A DNA stretch of 5,410 bases from Oscillospiraceae bacterium (GTDB lineage: Bacteria > Bacillota > Clostridia > Oscillospirales > Oscillospiraceae): the NCBI GenBank assembly GCA_016292445.1, contig JAEDIN010000075.1, forward strand, positions 1 through 5,410. The letters run 5' to 3'. Numbering within the stretch: the stretch's first letter is position 1; each line of letters begins with the position of its first letter. Below are positions 1 to 5,399 of the stretch, in pieces. The position numbers and the translations under genes were made by a program. Below the pieces are notes generated by a model. The model was not told the DNA's origin, did not search any database, and was given only the letters and a program-made list of their open reading frames with translations.

Positions 1-352
1 CATTTCGCACGAGGGCTGCTATCTTGAAAGCGGCGCATATCCGTGGGAGCCTAAGGATTTAAACAGACTACGCAGCTTTATCGCCACAAACTATGAGGAG
101 CTTGAAAGCATAATCGACGAAAACGGACTTGTTTTATTAGGCGAAAAGCTCAAGCGGGTTCCGAACGCCTTTGAAGCCGGGCATCCTGCCGCCGAGTGGT
201 TAAAGTACAAATTCTATCTGGTGGAGTACGATTTTTCGCCGGAAGATTTGACGGGCTTCAATGCCTTTGCCGATGCCGCCGCAAAAGCCATCCGCCGCTT
301 TGAGCCCCTGCGTAAATTCTTTTCCGCCGCCTTTGTGTACACCGAAGAATGA
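1..352 (+). CDS. DUF2461 family protein, C-terminal part (5' end outside window)
   Basis: The reading frame is open from base 2 to a TGA at 350-352 and gives 116 residues with no start in view, so the gene begins upstream. The visible part matches the C-terminal half of the DUF2461 (TIGR02453) family as I know it. It has an early segment with G-x-Y and 'WEPKDLNRLRSFI', then 'GEKLKRVPNAFEAGHPAAEW', then a 'LKYKFYLVEYDF' strand and a final helix ending 'RRFEPLRKFF'. Members are usually a little over 200 residues, so roughly half is missing. The biochemical role of the family is unknown and no catalytic residues can be named. A strong hairpin starts four bases after the stop, so this is the last gene of its transcript. 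The family assignment comes from remembered family pattern, not a search. Confidence 0.8.
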   Translation, partial: ISHEGCYLESGAYPWEPKDLNRLRSFIATNYEELESIIDENGLVLLGEKLKRVPNAFEAGHPAAEWLKYKFYLVEYDFSPEDLTGFNAFADAAAKAIRRFEPLRKFFSAAFVYTEE

Positions 353-355
353 AAA

Positions 356-399
356 AGCTGTGCGATTAACAGACCCGTTACGGTGTTAATTGCACAGCT
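356..399. terminator. Strong intrinsic terminator, probably bidirectional
   Basis: The arms AGCTGTGCGATTAACA (356-371) and TGTTAATTGCACAGCT (384-399) form a 16-bp stem with a single G-U/A-C type mismatch and a 12-base loop. Inside the loop, CCG-TTA-CGG can pair further. On the plus strand the stem is followed by the T-rich ATATTTATTTCTT, ending the DUF2461 transcript. On the minus strand it is followed by TTTTC, so it can also end the transcript coming from gap through the remnant at 428-699. No other hairpin was seen between the gap stop and this point. Confidence 0.85.
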
Positions 400-427
400 A
401 TATTTATTTCTTGATAAGTGATCTGAT

Positions 428-699
428 TTATGCCGGTGTCTGATCCTCTAAAATGCGTAACAGTTTAGTTGAATTTGCTTCTATATTCCATGACGAAATC
501 TTCCATGAATTAGAAACCTTTACTACGACAACATTGTAATAGAACCAAACAATACCTTCATCCTCACTATCAATTTACCTTTAACGATGATTAATTTGCT
601 CTTGCCTATAGCATCGCTATCAAGTGCTGAGGCTTCCTCAAAGAATGATAACTCTTCTGAACGGTCTTCCTAAAGCTTTCTTTCGGAAATATCCTTCAC
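428..699 (-). pseudogene. Broken gene remnant downstream of gap (unrecognised family)
   Basis: I do not recognise the family. Read on the minus strand from a possible GTG at 699, the frame gives VKDISERKL, an amber TAG at 670-672, then a protein-like stretch containing EELSFFEEASALDSDAIG and KLIIVKGK. Near 574-576 the sense switches to the -1 frame. There it continues with IDSEDE, GIVWFYYNVVVVKVSNSW and NSTKLLRILEDQTPA to a TAA at 428-430. The span is 272 bases, one short of 91 codons, which fits a single-base deletion in an AAA run. There is no ATG or ribosome site for the second part. GC is about 36 percent by hand count, clearly below the neighbours, which suggests later arrival and decay. 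The first frame is in phase with gap and starts ten bases after its stop. A sequencing or assembly error could explain the frameshift but not easily the TAG as well. Confidence 0.6.
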
Positions 700-708
700 T
701 TTTTTATA

Positions 709-1719
709 CTATGCCTTGCGGACCTTGTCAATGTGGCGGGTCAGGTCGAGCATCTTGTTGGAGAAGCCCCACTCGTTGTCGTACCATGCCATGAGCTTAA
801 CGAAATTATCATTAAGAGCAAGACCGGCCTTTGCATCGAAAATGCTGGTGTGGGGGTCGGTGATAAAGTCGGCGGAAACAACTTCCTCATCAACATACTC
901 GATAACGCCCTTCATGGGACCCTCGGAGGCTGCCTTGACTGCTGAGCAGATCTCCTCGTAGCTTGCGCCCTTTTCGAGGCGGCAGGTGAGGTCAACGATG
1001 GAGACATCGGCACTGGGGATACGCATGGAGGTGCCGGTCAGCTTGCCGTTGAGCTCGGGGATGACCTTGCCGACTGCCTTCGCGGCACCGGTGGAGGTGG
1101 GAATGATGTTGCCGTGAACACCACGACCCAGACGCCAATTCTTCTTGGAGAAGCCGTCAACAACCTCCTGAGTTGCGGTGTCTGCATGGACGGTGGTCAT
1201 AAGACCCTCAACGATGCCGAAGTTGTCGTTAATGACCTTGGCAAGGGGAGCGAGGCAGTTGGTGGTGCAGGATGCGTTGGATACGACCTTGATATCGGGA
1301 GTATAGCTGTCGAGGTTTACACCGCAGACGAACATCGGAGTGTCATCCTTGGAGGGACCGGAGAGAACGACAACCTGAGCACCTGCATCGAGGTGGGCCT
1401 GTGCCTTCTCGGTGGTAAGAAATGCGCCGGTGCATTCGAGAACATACTCGACACCCATTTCACCCCAAGGAAGCTCGGCGGGGTTGCGGTTGCCGACAAC
1501 GGGAACGCGCTTGCCGTTTACGATGATTGCGCTGTCATCGGACTCAACGGTGCCGTTAAAGCGACCGTGAACGGAATCATACTTTACGGTGTATGCGAGC
1601 TGAGCGGTGGTCTTGTCGGGAGCGTTGATTGCGACGACCTCGATATCGTCGGAAACGATTGCGGCTCTGAAAACCAGACGACCGATACGGCCAAAACCGT
1701 TAATTGCTACTTTGATCAT
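709..1719 (-). CDS. gap: Glyceraldehyde-3-phosphate dehydrogenase, type I (phosphorylating)
   Basis: This is a complete 336-residue cytosolic GAPDH. It converts glyceraldehyde-3-phosphate, phosphate and NAD(P)+ to 1,3-bisphosphoglycerate in glycolysis, and the reverse in gluconeogenesis. The N-terminal Rossmann motif is INGFGRIGR (residues 6-14). The active site is SNASCTTNC with catalytic Cys151 and base His178 in TVHAD. The C-terminal half closely follows the E. coli GapA pattern (NIIPTSTGAAKAVGK, WYDNEWGFSNK). The ATG at 1717-1719 is chosen because a perfect GGAGG lies seven bases upstream and MIKVAINGFGRIGR is the normal family N-terminus; an in-frame upstream start would add eight unlikely residues. 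Two positions tied to NAD+ preference differ from the usual: Ala33 where Asp is typical, and Phe190 where Pro is typical. Use of NADP+ is therefore possible but unproven. The gene is transcribed from its own promoter, divergent from the kinase-like gene. Confidence 0.97.
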   Translation of the reverse strand: MIKVAINGFGRIGRLVFRAAIVSDDIEVVAINAPDKTTAQLAYTVKYDSVHGRFNGTVESDDSAIIVNGKRVPVVGNRNPAELPWGEMGVEYVLECTGAFLTTEKAQAHLDAGAQVVVLSGPSKDDTPMFVCGVNLDSYTPDIKVVSNASCTTNCLAPLAKVINDNFGIVEGLMTTVHADTATQEVVDGFSKKNWRLGRGVHGNIIPTSTGAAKAVGKVIPELNGKLTGTSMRIPSADVSIVDLTCRLEKGASYEEICSAVKAASEGPMKGVIEYVDEEVVSADFITDPHTSIFDAKAGLALNDNFVKLMAWYDNEWGFSNKMLDLTRHIDKVRKA

Positions 1720-1726
1720 GTTTATA

Positions 1727-1731
1727 CCTCC
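1727..1731 (-). promoter_or_regulatory. Ribosome binding site of gap
   Basis: GGAGG on the minus strand, seven bases before the ATG at 1719. It decides the start in favour of MIKVAING over the in-frame upstream start at 1743. Confidence 0.9.
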
Positions 1732-1757
1732 ATTTAATATCAAGCGGAAATATTTGC

Positions 1758-1773
1758 TTGTGATTTAACACAA
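1758..1773. promoter_or_regulatory. Inverted repeat TTGTG-N6-CACAA at the gap transcription start (candidate operator)
   Basis: TTGTGATTTAACACAA has perfect 5-base arms and a 6-base centre. It touches the predicted -10 box and covers the predicted start of gap transcription near 1766, a usual place for a repressor. The half-sites resemble those of the redox sensor Rex, which controls gap in some Firmicutes. However, the common Rex operator is 18 bp and this is 16 bp, so the regulator is left open. Confidence 0.4.
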
Positions 1774-1802
1774 TTGTATCATATACTATTGACAAAAATC
1801 AA
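1773..1802 (-). promoter_or_regulatory. Predicted gap promoter (sigma-A type, extended -10)
   Basis: On the minus strand the -10 is TACAAT (1773-1778), preceded by TG and one base, giving an extended -10. A weaker -35, TTGATT (1797-1802), sits 18 bases upstream. Transcription would start near 1766, giving a leader of about 47 bases. That leader contains CAAGC/GCTTG arms at 1741-1745 and 1756-1760 that could form a small hairpin. Confidence 0.6.
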
Positions 1803-1803
1803 T
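1788..1803. promoter_or_regulatory. Inverted repeat ATTGA-N6-TCAAT over the gap -35 (candidate operator)
   Basis: ATTGACAAAAATCAAT has perfect 5-base arms and a 6-base centre, the same size as the repeat at 1758-1773. The two centres are 30 bp apart. It covers the predicted -35 of gap and also holds a consensus TTGACA on the plus strand, which has no good -10 partner. Confidence 0.3.
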
Positions 1804-1829
1804 GCTTAGATACATCTAAATGTTCGGCG

Positions 1830-1851
1830 AAAAAAGGGCTTTTTTTAAGCC
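1830..1851 (-). terminator. Weak terminator-like hairpin pointing toward gap
   Basis: On the minus strand GGCTT, a loop of five A and AAGCC are followed by C and six T (1835-1830). The stem is only five base pairs. It could stop stray antisense transcripts from the kinase-like gene entering gap, but it may be no more than paired A and T tracts. Confidence 0.25.
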
Positions 1852-1855
1852 GCTA

Positions 1856-1884
1856 TTGTATAATTTGCTCGTTTCTGCTAAAAT
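1856..1884 (+). promoter_or_regulatory. Candidate promoter of the kinase-like gene
   Basis: TTGTAT (1856-1861), a 17-base spacer and TGC-TAAAAT (1876-1884) form an extended -10 promoter, with a start near 1891 and about 34 bases of leader. A consensus TATAAT also lies at 1859-1864 but has no good -35 partner. Either could serve. Confidence 0.4.
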
Positions 1885-1913
1885 AACGCTTGATATTGCA
1901 GTAAATTACATGG

Positions 1914-1919
1914 GGGGAG
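1914..1919 (+). promoter_or_regulatory. Ribosome binding site of the kinase-like gene
   Basis: GGGGAG at the end of a run of six G, five bases before ATG 1925. It fixes the start at MTDVKLL. The run of G just after an in-frame ATG at 1910 would otherwise suggest a slightly longer protein. Confidence 0.75.
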
Positions 1920-1924
1920 AAGTC

Positions 1925-2998
1925 ATGACAGATGTAAAGCTGCTCAGCGCGGCGTTTTCTCTGGTTGATCAGCCGGTGGTCGTTTCGAGAAAGGAACGCA
2001 TAGCCTTTATGAACACCGCCGCTGTCACGCTTGCCGGAAAAGATTTGACCGGAAAGCCGGTATCGCTCCTGTTTCCGAGCTACATTCTCAACGTTCAGGC
2101 AGAGAGCTATACTGCGACTGCATTTATCGGGACAAAGAATTGCACCGTCAAAGTCTGTTCGTATGACGGAACACGCTTTTTTGTCATGCTATGCAATTAC
2201 AACGGGAACGACGACCGTGAGGCACTGTATGCAAATATGCGCTCGACCCTTGCTAACATAAAGTTTGCGATTTCGTGCATCTCCACCATCGCCGAAGACG
2301 ACAACAACGATAAACTGCTTGAGTATACCTGCTCGCTGAACAGAAGCTATTACAGGATGAAAAGGTCGCTGTCGAATGTCAGTATACTCAATGCCATCGC
2401 AAGGGGAGATTTGCCGTTTGTCCCCGAGCCATTGGATGTGACCGCCTTATGCAAAAACACAATTGATGATATAAGGTCTGCCTGCGGCAATAACTGCGCG
2501 ATTATAAGCTTTTATGCAGAGGAAAAAACCAGAATTGTTGCCGACAGAACCCTTTTGCAACAGCTTTTGTTGAACTTGTTATCCAACAGCATAATCCACA
2601 GTCCGAAAAACGGCAGAATATATGTGTCGCTGCTGAGGACCGATAAGAATCTCATACTGTCTGTTGACGACAACGGCGACGGAATACCCGAGGAGGAGCT
2701 GGTATACGCCTTTGAGCGTTATAAGCATGAGCCGGATTTCTCCCGTCATCAGGGAGCAGGTATGGGCCTTGCCGTGGTGCGCGGCATTGCCGAGCTGCAC
2801 AAGGGCGCGGTCATCATAGAAAGCCGCGGCAACAATATGGGGACATCGGTCAGAGTAATGCTGTCGCAGGACATTCCGGCAAGTCAGATCCTTAACACGC
2901 AGCACCCCGACTATTCGAGGGAGAGTATGCGACTCATTCTTACCGAGCTGTCAAGCACCCTGCCGCTGAAAAGCTTTTCTGAGATTTTAGAAGATTAA
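1925..2998 (+). CDS. PAS/HATPase histidine-kinase-like protein lacking the phosphoacceptor His
   Basis: The protein has 357 residues and no membrane segment or signal peptide, so it is probably cytosolic. Residues 5-90 look like a PAS-type sensor (PVVV, IAFMNTAA, LTGKPVSLLFP). Residues 98-160 look like the two-helix dimerisation region. Residues 170-313 are a HATPase domain with all its boxes: N-box N217, N221 and H225; G1 DDNGDG (248-253); F-box YAFERY (261-266); G2 GAGMGL (277-282); and GTS (306-308). ATP binding is thus likely. The H-box aligns without gaps as YANMRSTLANI against SHELRTPLTNI, placing Ala103 at the phosphoacceptor position and Thr108 at the proline. No His occurs before residue 225. 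No response regulator is adjacent. A 44-residue tail follows the HATPase. The ATG at 1925 is chosen because a G-rich GGGGAG ribosome site ends five bases before it; upstream in-frame starts lack one. Signalling by partner binding or cross-phosphorylation is inference. Confidence 0.85.
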   Translation: MTDVKLLSAAFSLVDQPVVVSRKERIAFMNTAAVTLAGKDLTGKPVSLLFPSYILNVQAESYTATAFIGTKNCTVKVCSYDGTRFFVMLCNYNGNDDREALYANMRSTLANIKFAISCISTIAEDDNNDKLLEYTCSLNRSYYRMKRSLSNVSILNAIARGDLPFVPEPLDVTALCKNTIDDIRSACGNNCAIISFYAEEKTRIVADRTLLQQLLLNLLSNSIIHSPKNGRIYVSLLRTDKNLILSVDDNGDGIPEEELVYAFERYKHEPDFSRHQGAGMGLAVVRGIAELHKGAVIIESRGNNMGTSVRVMLSQDIPASQILNTQHPDYSRESMRLILTELSSTLPLKSFSEILED

Positions 2999-3028
2999 AA
3001 AAACGCCCAAAGGGCGTTTTTTTAATCT
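2992..3028. terminator. Bidirectional intrinsic terminator shared by two converging genes
   Basis: A perfect 17-bp inverted repeat has left arm AGATTAAAAAAACGCCC (2992-3008), loop AAA (3009-3011) and the exact complement at 3012-3028. The GC core is CGCCC/GGGCG, flanked by seven A and seven T, so it works in both directions. It contains the TAA of the kinase-like gene (2996-2998) and the TAA of the phosphatase gene (3022-3024), and both proteins end in Asp-stop (GATTAA). Confidence 0.95.
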
Positions 3029-3837
3029 AAGTATAGCTCCTTGAGTCGCCTTAATGCCGCAGCGTCAAGTCCCATTTTTTCACGCAGGAAGCTGTCCATG
3101 CCGCCGTGAACCTCGTCTATTGTGTCAAAGGTTGCTCCGATAAAATCCTCCTGCACGGTATCGAGCCGGTATACAAAATCCAGAACCGCCTCATCGTCGG
3201 TGAATTTCCGGCAGCTTTGAAGCAGCCTCTCAGTGCCGGGAGCGCAGCGTTCGCGGGTAATCATATAGTCGGCTACAATGATTTCGCGGGGTACTCCGAG
3301 AGCGGAGAGAATAAGTGCCGTGGCGGTACCCACTCTGTCCTTGCCCATGGTGCAGTGATACAGCAAAGCACCGTTTTCGTGCTTAAGCAGTATTTCAAAA
3401 AATCTGCGGTAGTTTAAAACGGAGTGCTCGAGTGTTACAAGAATGGGATAAAGACTGCGCATCTGGCGCACACCGTCGCTGTCCTTGGACATGAGATGTC
3501 GGGCCATCCTCAGTGTGCGCTGAGCCTCCTCATCCTCATTTTCGGGCTTATCACGGGTTATACCTGCGGTTTTGTCCTCAAGCATTGGACACACGATATA
3601 TGATACACCGTCGATTACTCTGTCCGGCTTTTGAATACGCTCGGCACTCGTGCGAAAATCCACAACGGTAGTAAGCCCGGCGGATTTGAGATATTCCACA
3701 TCGGTGTCGGTGAGCCTTGCGAGCATACCGCTTCTTATGAGCCTGTTGGGTCTTATTATCCTGCCGTCGGCGGTCTCTATTCCGCCGAGATCCCGCGCAT
3801 TCGGCGCACCTGTAAGTATTTTTTCCGGGTTGTACAT
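3022..3837 (-). CDS. Tyrosine/lipid phosphatase, HCxxGKDR type (Y_phosphatase3 family)
   Basis: This is a 271-residue cysteine phosphatase. The P-loop is H161-C-T-M-G-K-D-R168 followed by VG, which is the CX5R signature. The catalytic nucleophile is Cys162 and the phosphate-binding residue is Arg168. The N-terminal NARDLGG (13-19) and the VVDFRTSAE segment (58-66) are typical of the PF13350 group. Members with HCxxGKDR, such as MptpB and Listeria LipA, act on phosphotyrosine and phosphoinositides, so substrate class is uncertain here. There is no signal peptide, which argues for a cytosolic role. The ATG at 3835-3837 is chosen because AGGTGA (3843-3848) lies five bases upstream. A GTG at 3846 would add three residues and overlap tatD. 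The start falls one base after the tatD stop, so the two genes are probably translationally coupled and share a promoter. The stop lies inside the shared terminator. Confidence 0.9.
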   Translation of the reverse strand: MYNPEKILTGAPNARDLGGIETADGRIIRPNRLIRSGMLARLTDTDVEYLKSAGLTTVVDFRTSAERIQKPDRVIDGVSYIVCPMLEDKTAGITRDKPENEDEEAQRTLRMARHLMSKDSDGVRQMRSLYPILVTLEHSVLNYRRFFEILLKHENGALLYHCTMGKDRVGTATALILSALGVPREIIVADYMITRERCAPGTERLLQSCRKFTDDEAVLDFVYRLDTVQEDFIGATFDTIDEVHGGMDSFLREKMGLDAAALRRLKELYLD

Positions 3838-3838
3838 A

Positions 3839-4603
3839 TCATTCACCTATTCCGAATAGTTTTTTGCCGTTTTCGAATGTGATGTTTTCGACCTCATCGA
3901 CATTTATGCCCTTGATTTCGGCAACCTTGTTCACAACGAACTCAAGCTGGCGTGAATCGTTGCGCTTCCCTCTGTTTGGAACGGGGGTAAGATAGGGACT
4001 GTCGGTTTCAACAACTATCTTGTCTAAGGGGCAGAACTCAAGAACTTCTATTGCTTTGCGTGCATTTTTATAGGTGATAGGCCCGTCAAAGCCGAGATAC
4101 CAGCCGCGCTTTAGAAGTTCCGCCGCCATCTCCACACTGCCGGAGAAGCAGTGAAATACGCCGCGAAGCTCCGAATAATCACGAATTATCTCCAAGCTGT
4201 CGCCATGAGCCTCTCGGTCATGGACAATAACCGGCTTGTTTAGCCTGATAGCAAGCTCTATCTGCCTTTTAAACAGCTCCTTTTGCTCTGCCTTGTGGGT
4301 GTCGTCCCAATAATAGTCGAGGCCTATCTCGCCGATGGCAAGGCATTTGGGGTGCTCGGCGAGCCTTTCAAGCTCGGCGTAAGCCTTGTCCGTCAGCTTG
4401 TCCATGTCCTCGGGATGCCAGCCGACTGCGGCATATACAAAGTCAAAACGCTCGGCAAGCTCAATTGCCGTTTTGCTGCTTTCAAGGTCGCATCCGGGGT
4501 TGACGATAAGCCCGACCTTCGCATCGGGCATCGAGCCGAGTATTTCAAAGCGGTCGGCGTTGAACGCTCCGCTGTCATAATGCGCATGAGTGTCAAAATA
4601 CAT
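3839..4603 (-). CDS. tatD: TatD family metal-dependent deoxyribonuclease
   Basis: This is a complete 254-residue TIM-barrel hydrolase of the TatD/YcfH/YabD family, cytosolic metal-dependent nucleases linked to DNA repair and quality control. Despite the name, most have no role in Tat export. Metal ligands expected for the family are present: H6 and H8 in FDTHAHYD, E92 in GEIGLDYYW, H128 in PVIVHDRE, H151 in FHCFSG and D201 in ETDSPYL. The length is normal for the family. The ATG at 4601-4603 is chosen because AGAGGTG (4610-4616) sits six bases upstream and the family usually begins just before the HxH. A GTG at 4612 lies within the ribosome site itself. It is the first gene of a two-gene unit with the phosphatase. 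In many Firmicutes tatD stands beside metG and rnmV; neither is seen here. Confidence 0.95.
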   Translation of the reverse strand: MYFDTHAHYDSGAFNADRFEILGSMPDAKVGLIVNPGCDLESSKTAIELAERFDFVYAAVGWHPEDMDKLTDKAYAELERLAEHPKCLAIGEIGLDYYWDDTHKAEQKELFKRQIELAIRLNKPVIVHDREAHGDSLEIIRDYSELRGVFHCFSGSVEMAAELLKRGWYLGFDGPITYKNARKAIEVLEFCPLDKIVVETDSPYLTPVPNRGKRNDSRQLEFVVNKVAEIKGINVDEVENITFENGKKLFGIGE

Positions 4604-4609
4604 CGTGTT

Positions 4610-4616
4610 CACCTCT
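4610..4616 (-). promoter_or_regulatory. Ribosome binding site of tatD
   Basis: AGAGGTG on the minus strand, six bases before the ATG at 4603. It rules out the GTG at 4612, which is part of this site. It also coincides with the predicted transcription start near 4616, so the leader would be only about 13 bases. Confidence 0.75.
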
Positions 4617-4645
4617 TGCGAAATTATAACATTGCTTGATATAAT
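4616..4645 (+). promoter_or_regulatory. Predicted promoter of the DUF4213/DUF364 gene
   Basis: TTGCGA (4616-4621), an 18-base spacer and a consensus TATAAT (4640-4645) preceded by TG-A form a good extended -10 promoter. The start would be near 4652, giving a leader of about 23 bases with GAGGT at 4664-4668. The TTGCG and TATAAT elements mirror those of the opposing tatD promoter. Confidence 0.65.
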
Positions 4646-4652
4646 AACGCAA
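4623..4652 (-). promoter_or_regulatory. Predicted tatD-phosphatase promoter
   Basis: On the minus strand a consensus TATAAT (4623-4628) lies 18 bases from TTGCGT (4647-4652). Transcription would begin near 4616. The element is fully interleaved with the plus-strand promoter at 4616-4645. Confidence 0.6.
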
Positions 4653-4674
4653 GCGATATTATCGAGGTAAGACC

Positions 4675-5394
4675 ATGAAGGAATACTACGAAATTTTAAT
4701 AAACGGCATAGACGGTGAACTTAAAGTCACCGAAATCGTCAGAGGTAAGGCATGGATAGGTGCCGAGCTTTCAAACGGAAGCTTCGGCATCGCAATGAAC
4801 ATCGAGGGCGAAAGCGTTGGGCGAATTTTCGGCTCGCTTGTCGGTATGAGAGCCAAGGATGCGGCGCAGGCTGTAATGAGCTGGAATTTTAACGAAGCAA
4901 GTGAGGCGATGGCGGTCATAAACGCCTTTTATAACACCCGAGAGCGCATGGAAGAATTGAAGCTCGGCGTTAATTACGAAAAAAGCTGTACTGCCGGTAT
5001 GGATACGGAGGGCAAGACCATAGCACTCATAGGGCATCTGAAGCTTCGCAGTGAGGAGCTCGAGGGCGCAAAACAGGTTTACATAATTGAGAGAGACCCC
5101 CGTGACGGAGATTTTCCGGACTCTGCCTGCGAATACATTTTGCCCGAGTGCGACATTGCGATAATCACCGGCAGCGCGGCGATAAACAAGACCATGCCGA
5201 GACTGCTCGAGCTTTCAAAAAACGCAAAGACCGTCGTCATAGGCCCGACTGTGCCCATGTGTCCGCAGCTTAAGTCACTTGGAATTGACCGATTGGCAGG
5301 AATGGTCACGGCGGATAAACAGGGCTTAAGGGAATGGATGCTTCAGGTGAGGGGAAACCCCTATCCCTTCGGCGAGGCGTTCATGATAGATTAA
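4675..5394 (+). CDS. DUF4213/DUF364 putative heavy-metal chelation protein
   Basis: This is a complete 239-residue cytosolic protein. Residues 1-90 match the DUF4213 N-terminal domain (RGKAWIGAELSNGSFGIAM). Residues 105-235 match DUF364, a Rossmann-like domain. Its typical run is present: 'IIERDPRDGDFPDSACEYILPECDIAIITGS', given here as positions 137-167 with key residues E139, R140, P148 and D149, then INKTMPRLLEL, then IGPTVPMCP (189-197) and DRLAGMV. The family is labelled putative heavy-metal chelation from structure; a reaction is not established, and no metal transporter is visible nearby. Cys105, Cys152, Cys159 and Cys196 are candidates for metal contact, but this is inference. The start is the ATG at 4675, with GAGGT six bases upstream. 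It is divergent from tatD. A further ribosome-site-like GGAG at 5396-5399 suggests a co-transcribed next gene outside the window. Confidence 0.88.
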   Translation: MKEYYEILINGIDGELKVTEIVRGKAWIGAELSNGSFGIAMNIEGESVGRIFGSLVGMRAKDAAQAVMSWNFNEASEAMAVINAFYNTRERMEELKLGVNYEKSCTAGMDTEGKTIALIGHLKLRSEELEGAKQVYIIERDPRDGDFPDSACEYILPECDIAIITGSAAINKTMPRLLELSKNAKTVVIGPTVPMCPQLKSLGIDRLAGMVTADKQGLREWMLQVRGNPYPFGEAFMID

Positions 5395-5395
5395 C

Positions 5396-5399
5396 GGAG
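5396..5399 (+). promoter_or_regulatory. Possible ribosome binding site of a next gene
   Basis: GGAG two bases after the stop of the DUF364 gene, with no terminator hairpin before the window ends. The expected start codon would fall at or just beyond base 5410, so an operon probably continues. Confidence 0.35.

Noticed and set aside
1114..1737. A 207-codon plus-strand open frame opposite gap
   Set aside because: It lies wholly antisense to a clear GAPDH gene, with no ribosome site and no recognisable domain. It is a codon-bias shadow.
1720..1743. Longer gap start adding MILNGGIN
   Set aside because: These codons include the GGAGG ribosome site, and the family begins at MIKVAINGFG.
1758..1773. 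Calling the repeat a confirmed Rex operator
   Set aside because: The arms fit but the site is 16 bp rather than the usual 18 bp, and no rex gene is visible.
1820..1924. Longer N-terminus of the kinase-like protein (35 extra residues)
   Set aside because: It would run through the predicted promoter and the ribosome site and has no ribosome site of its own.
4283..4639. A 118-codon plus-strand open frame opposite tatD
   Set aside because: It is antisense to conserved TatD coding sequence and shows no domain or ribosome site.
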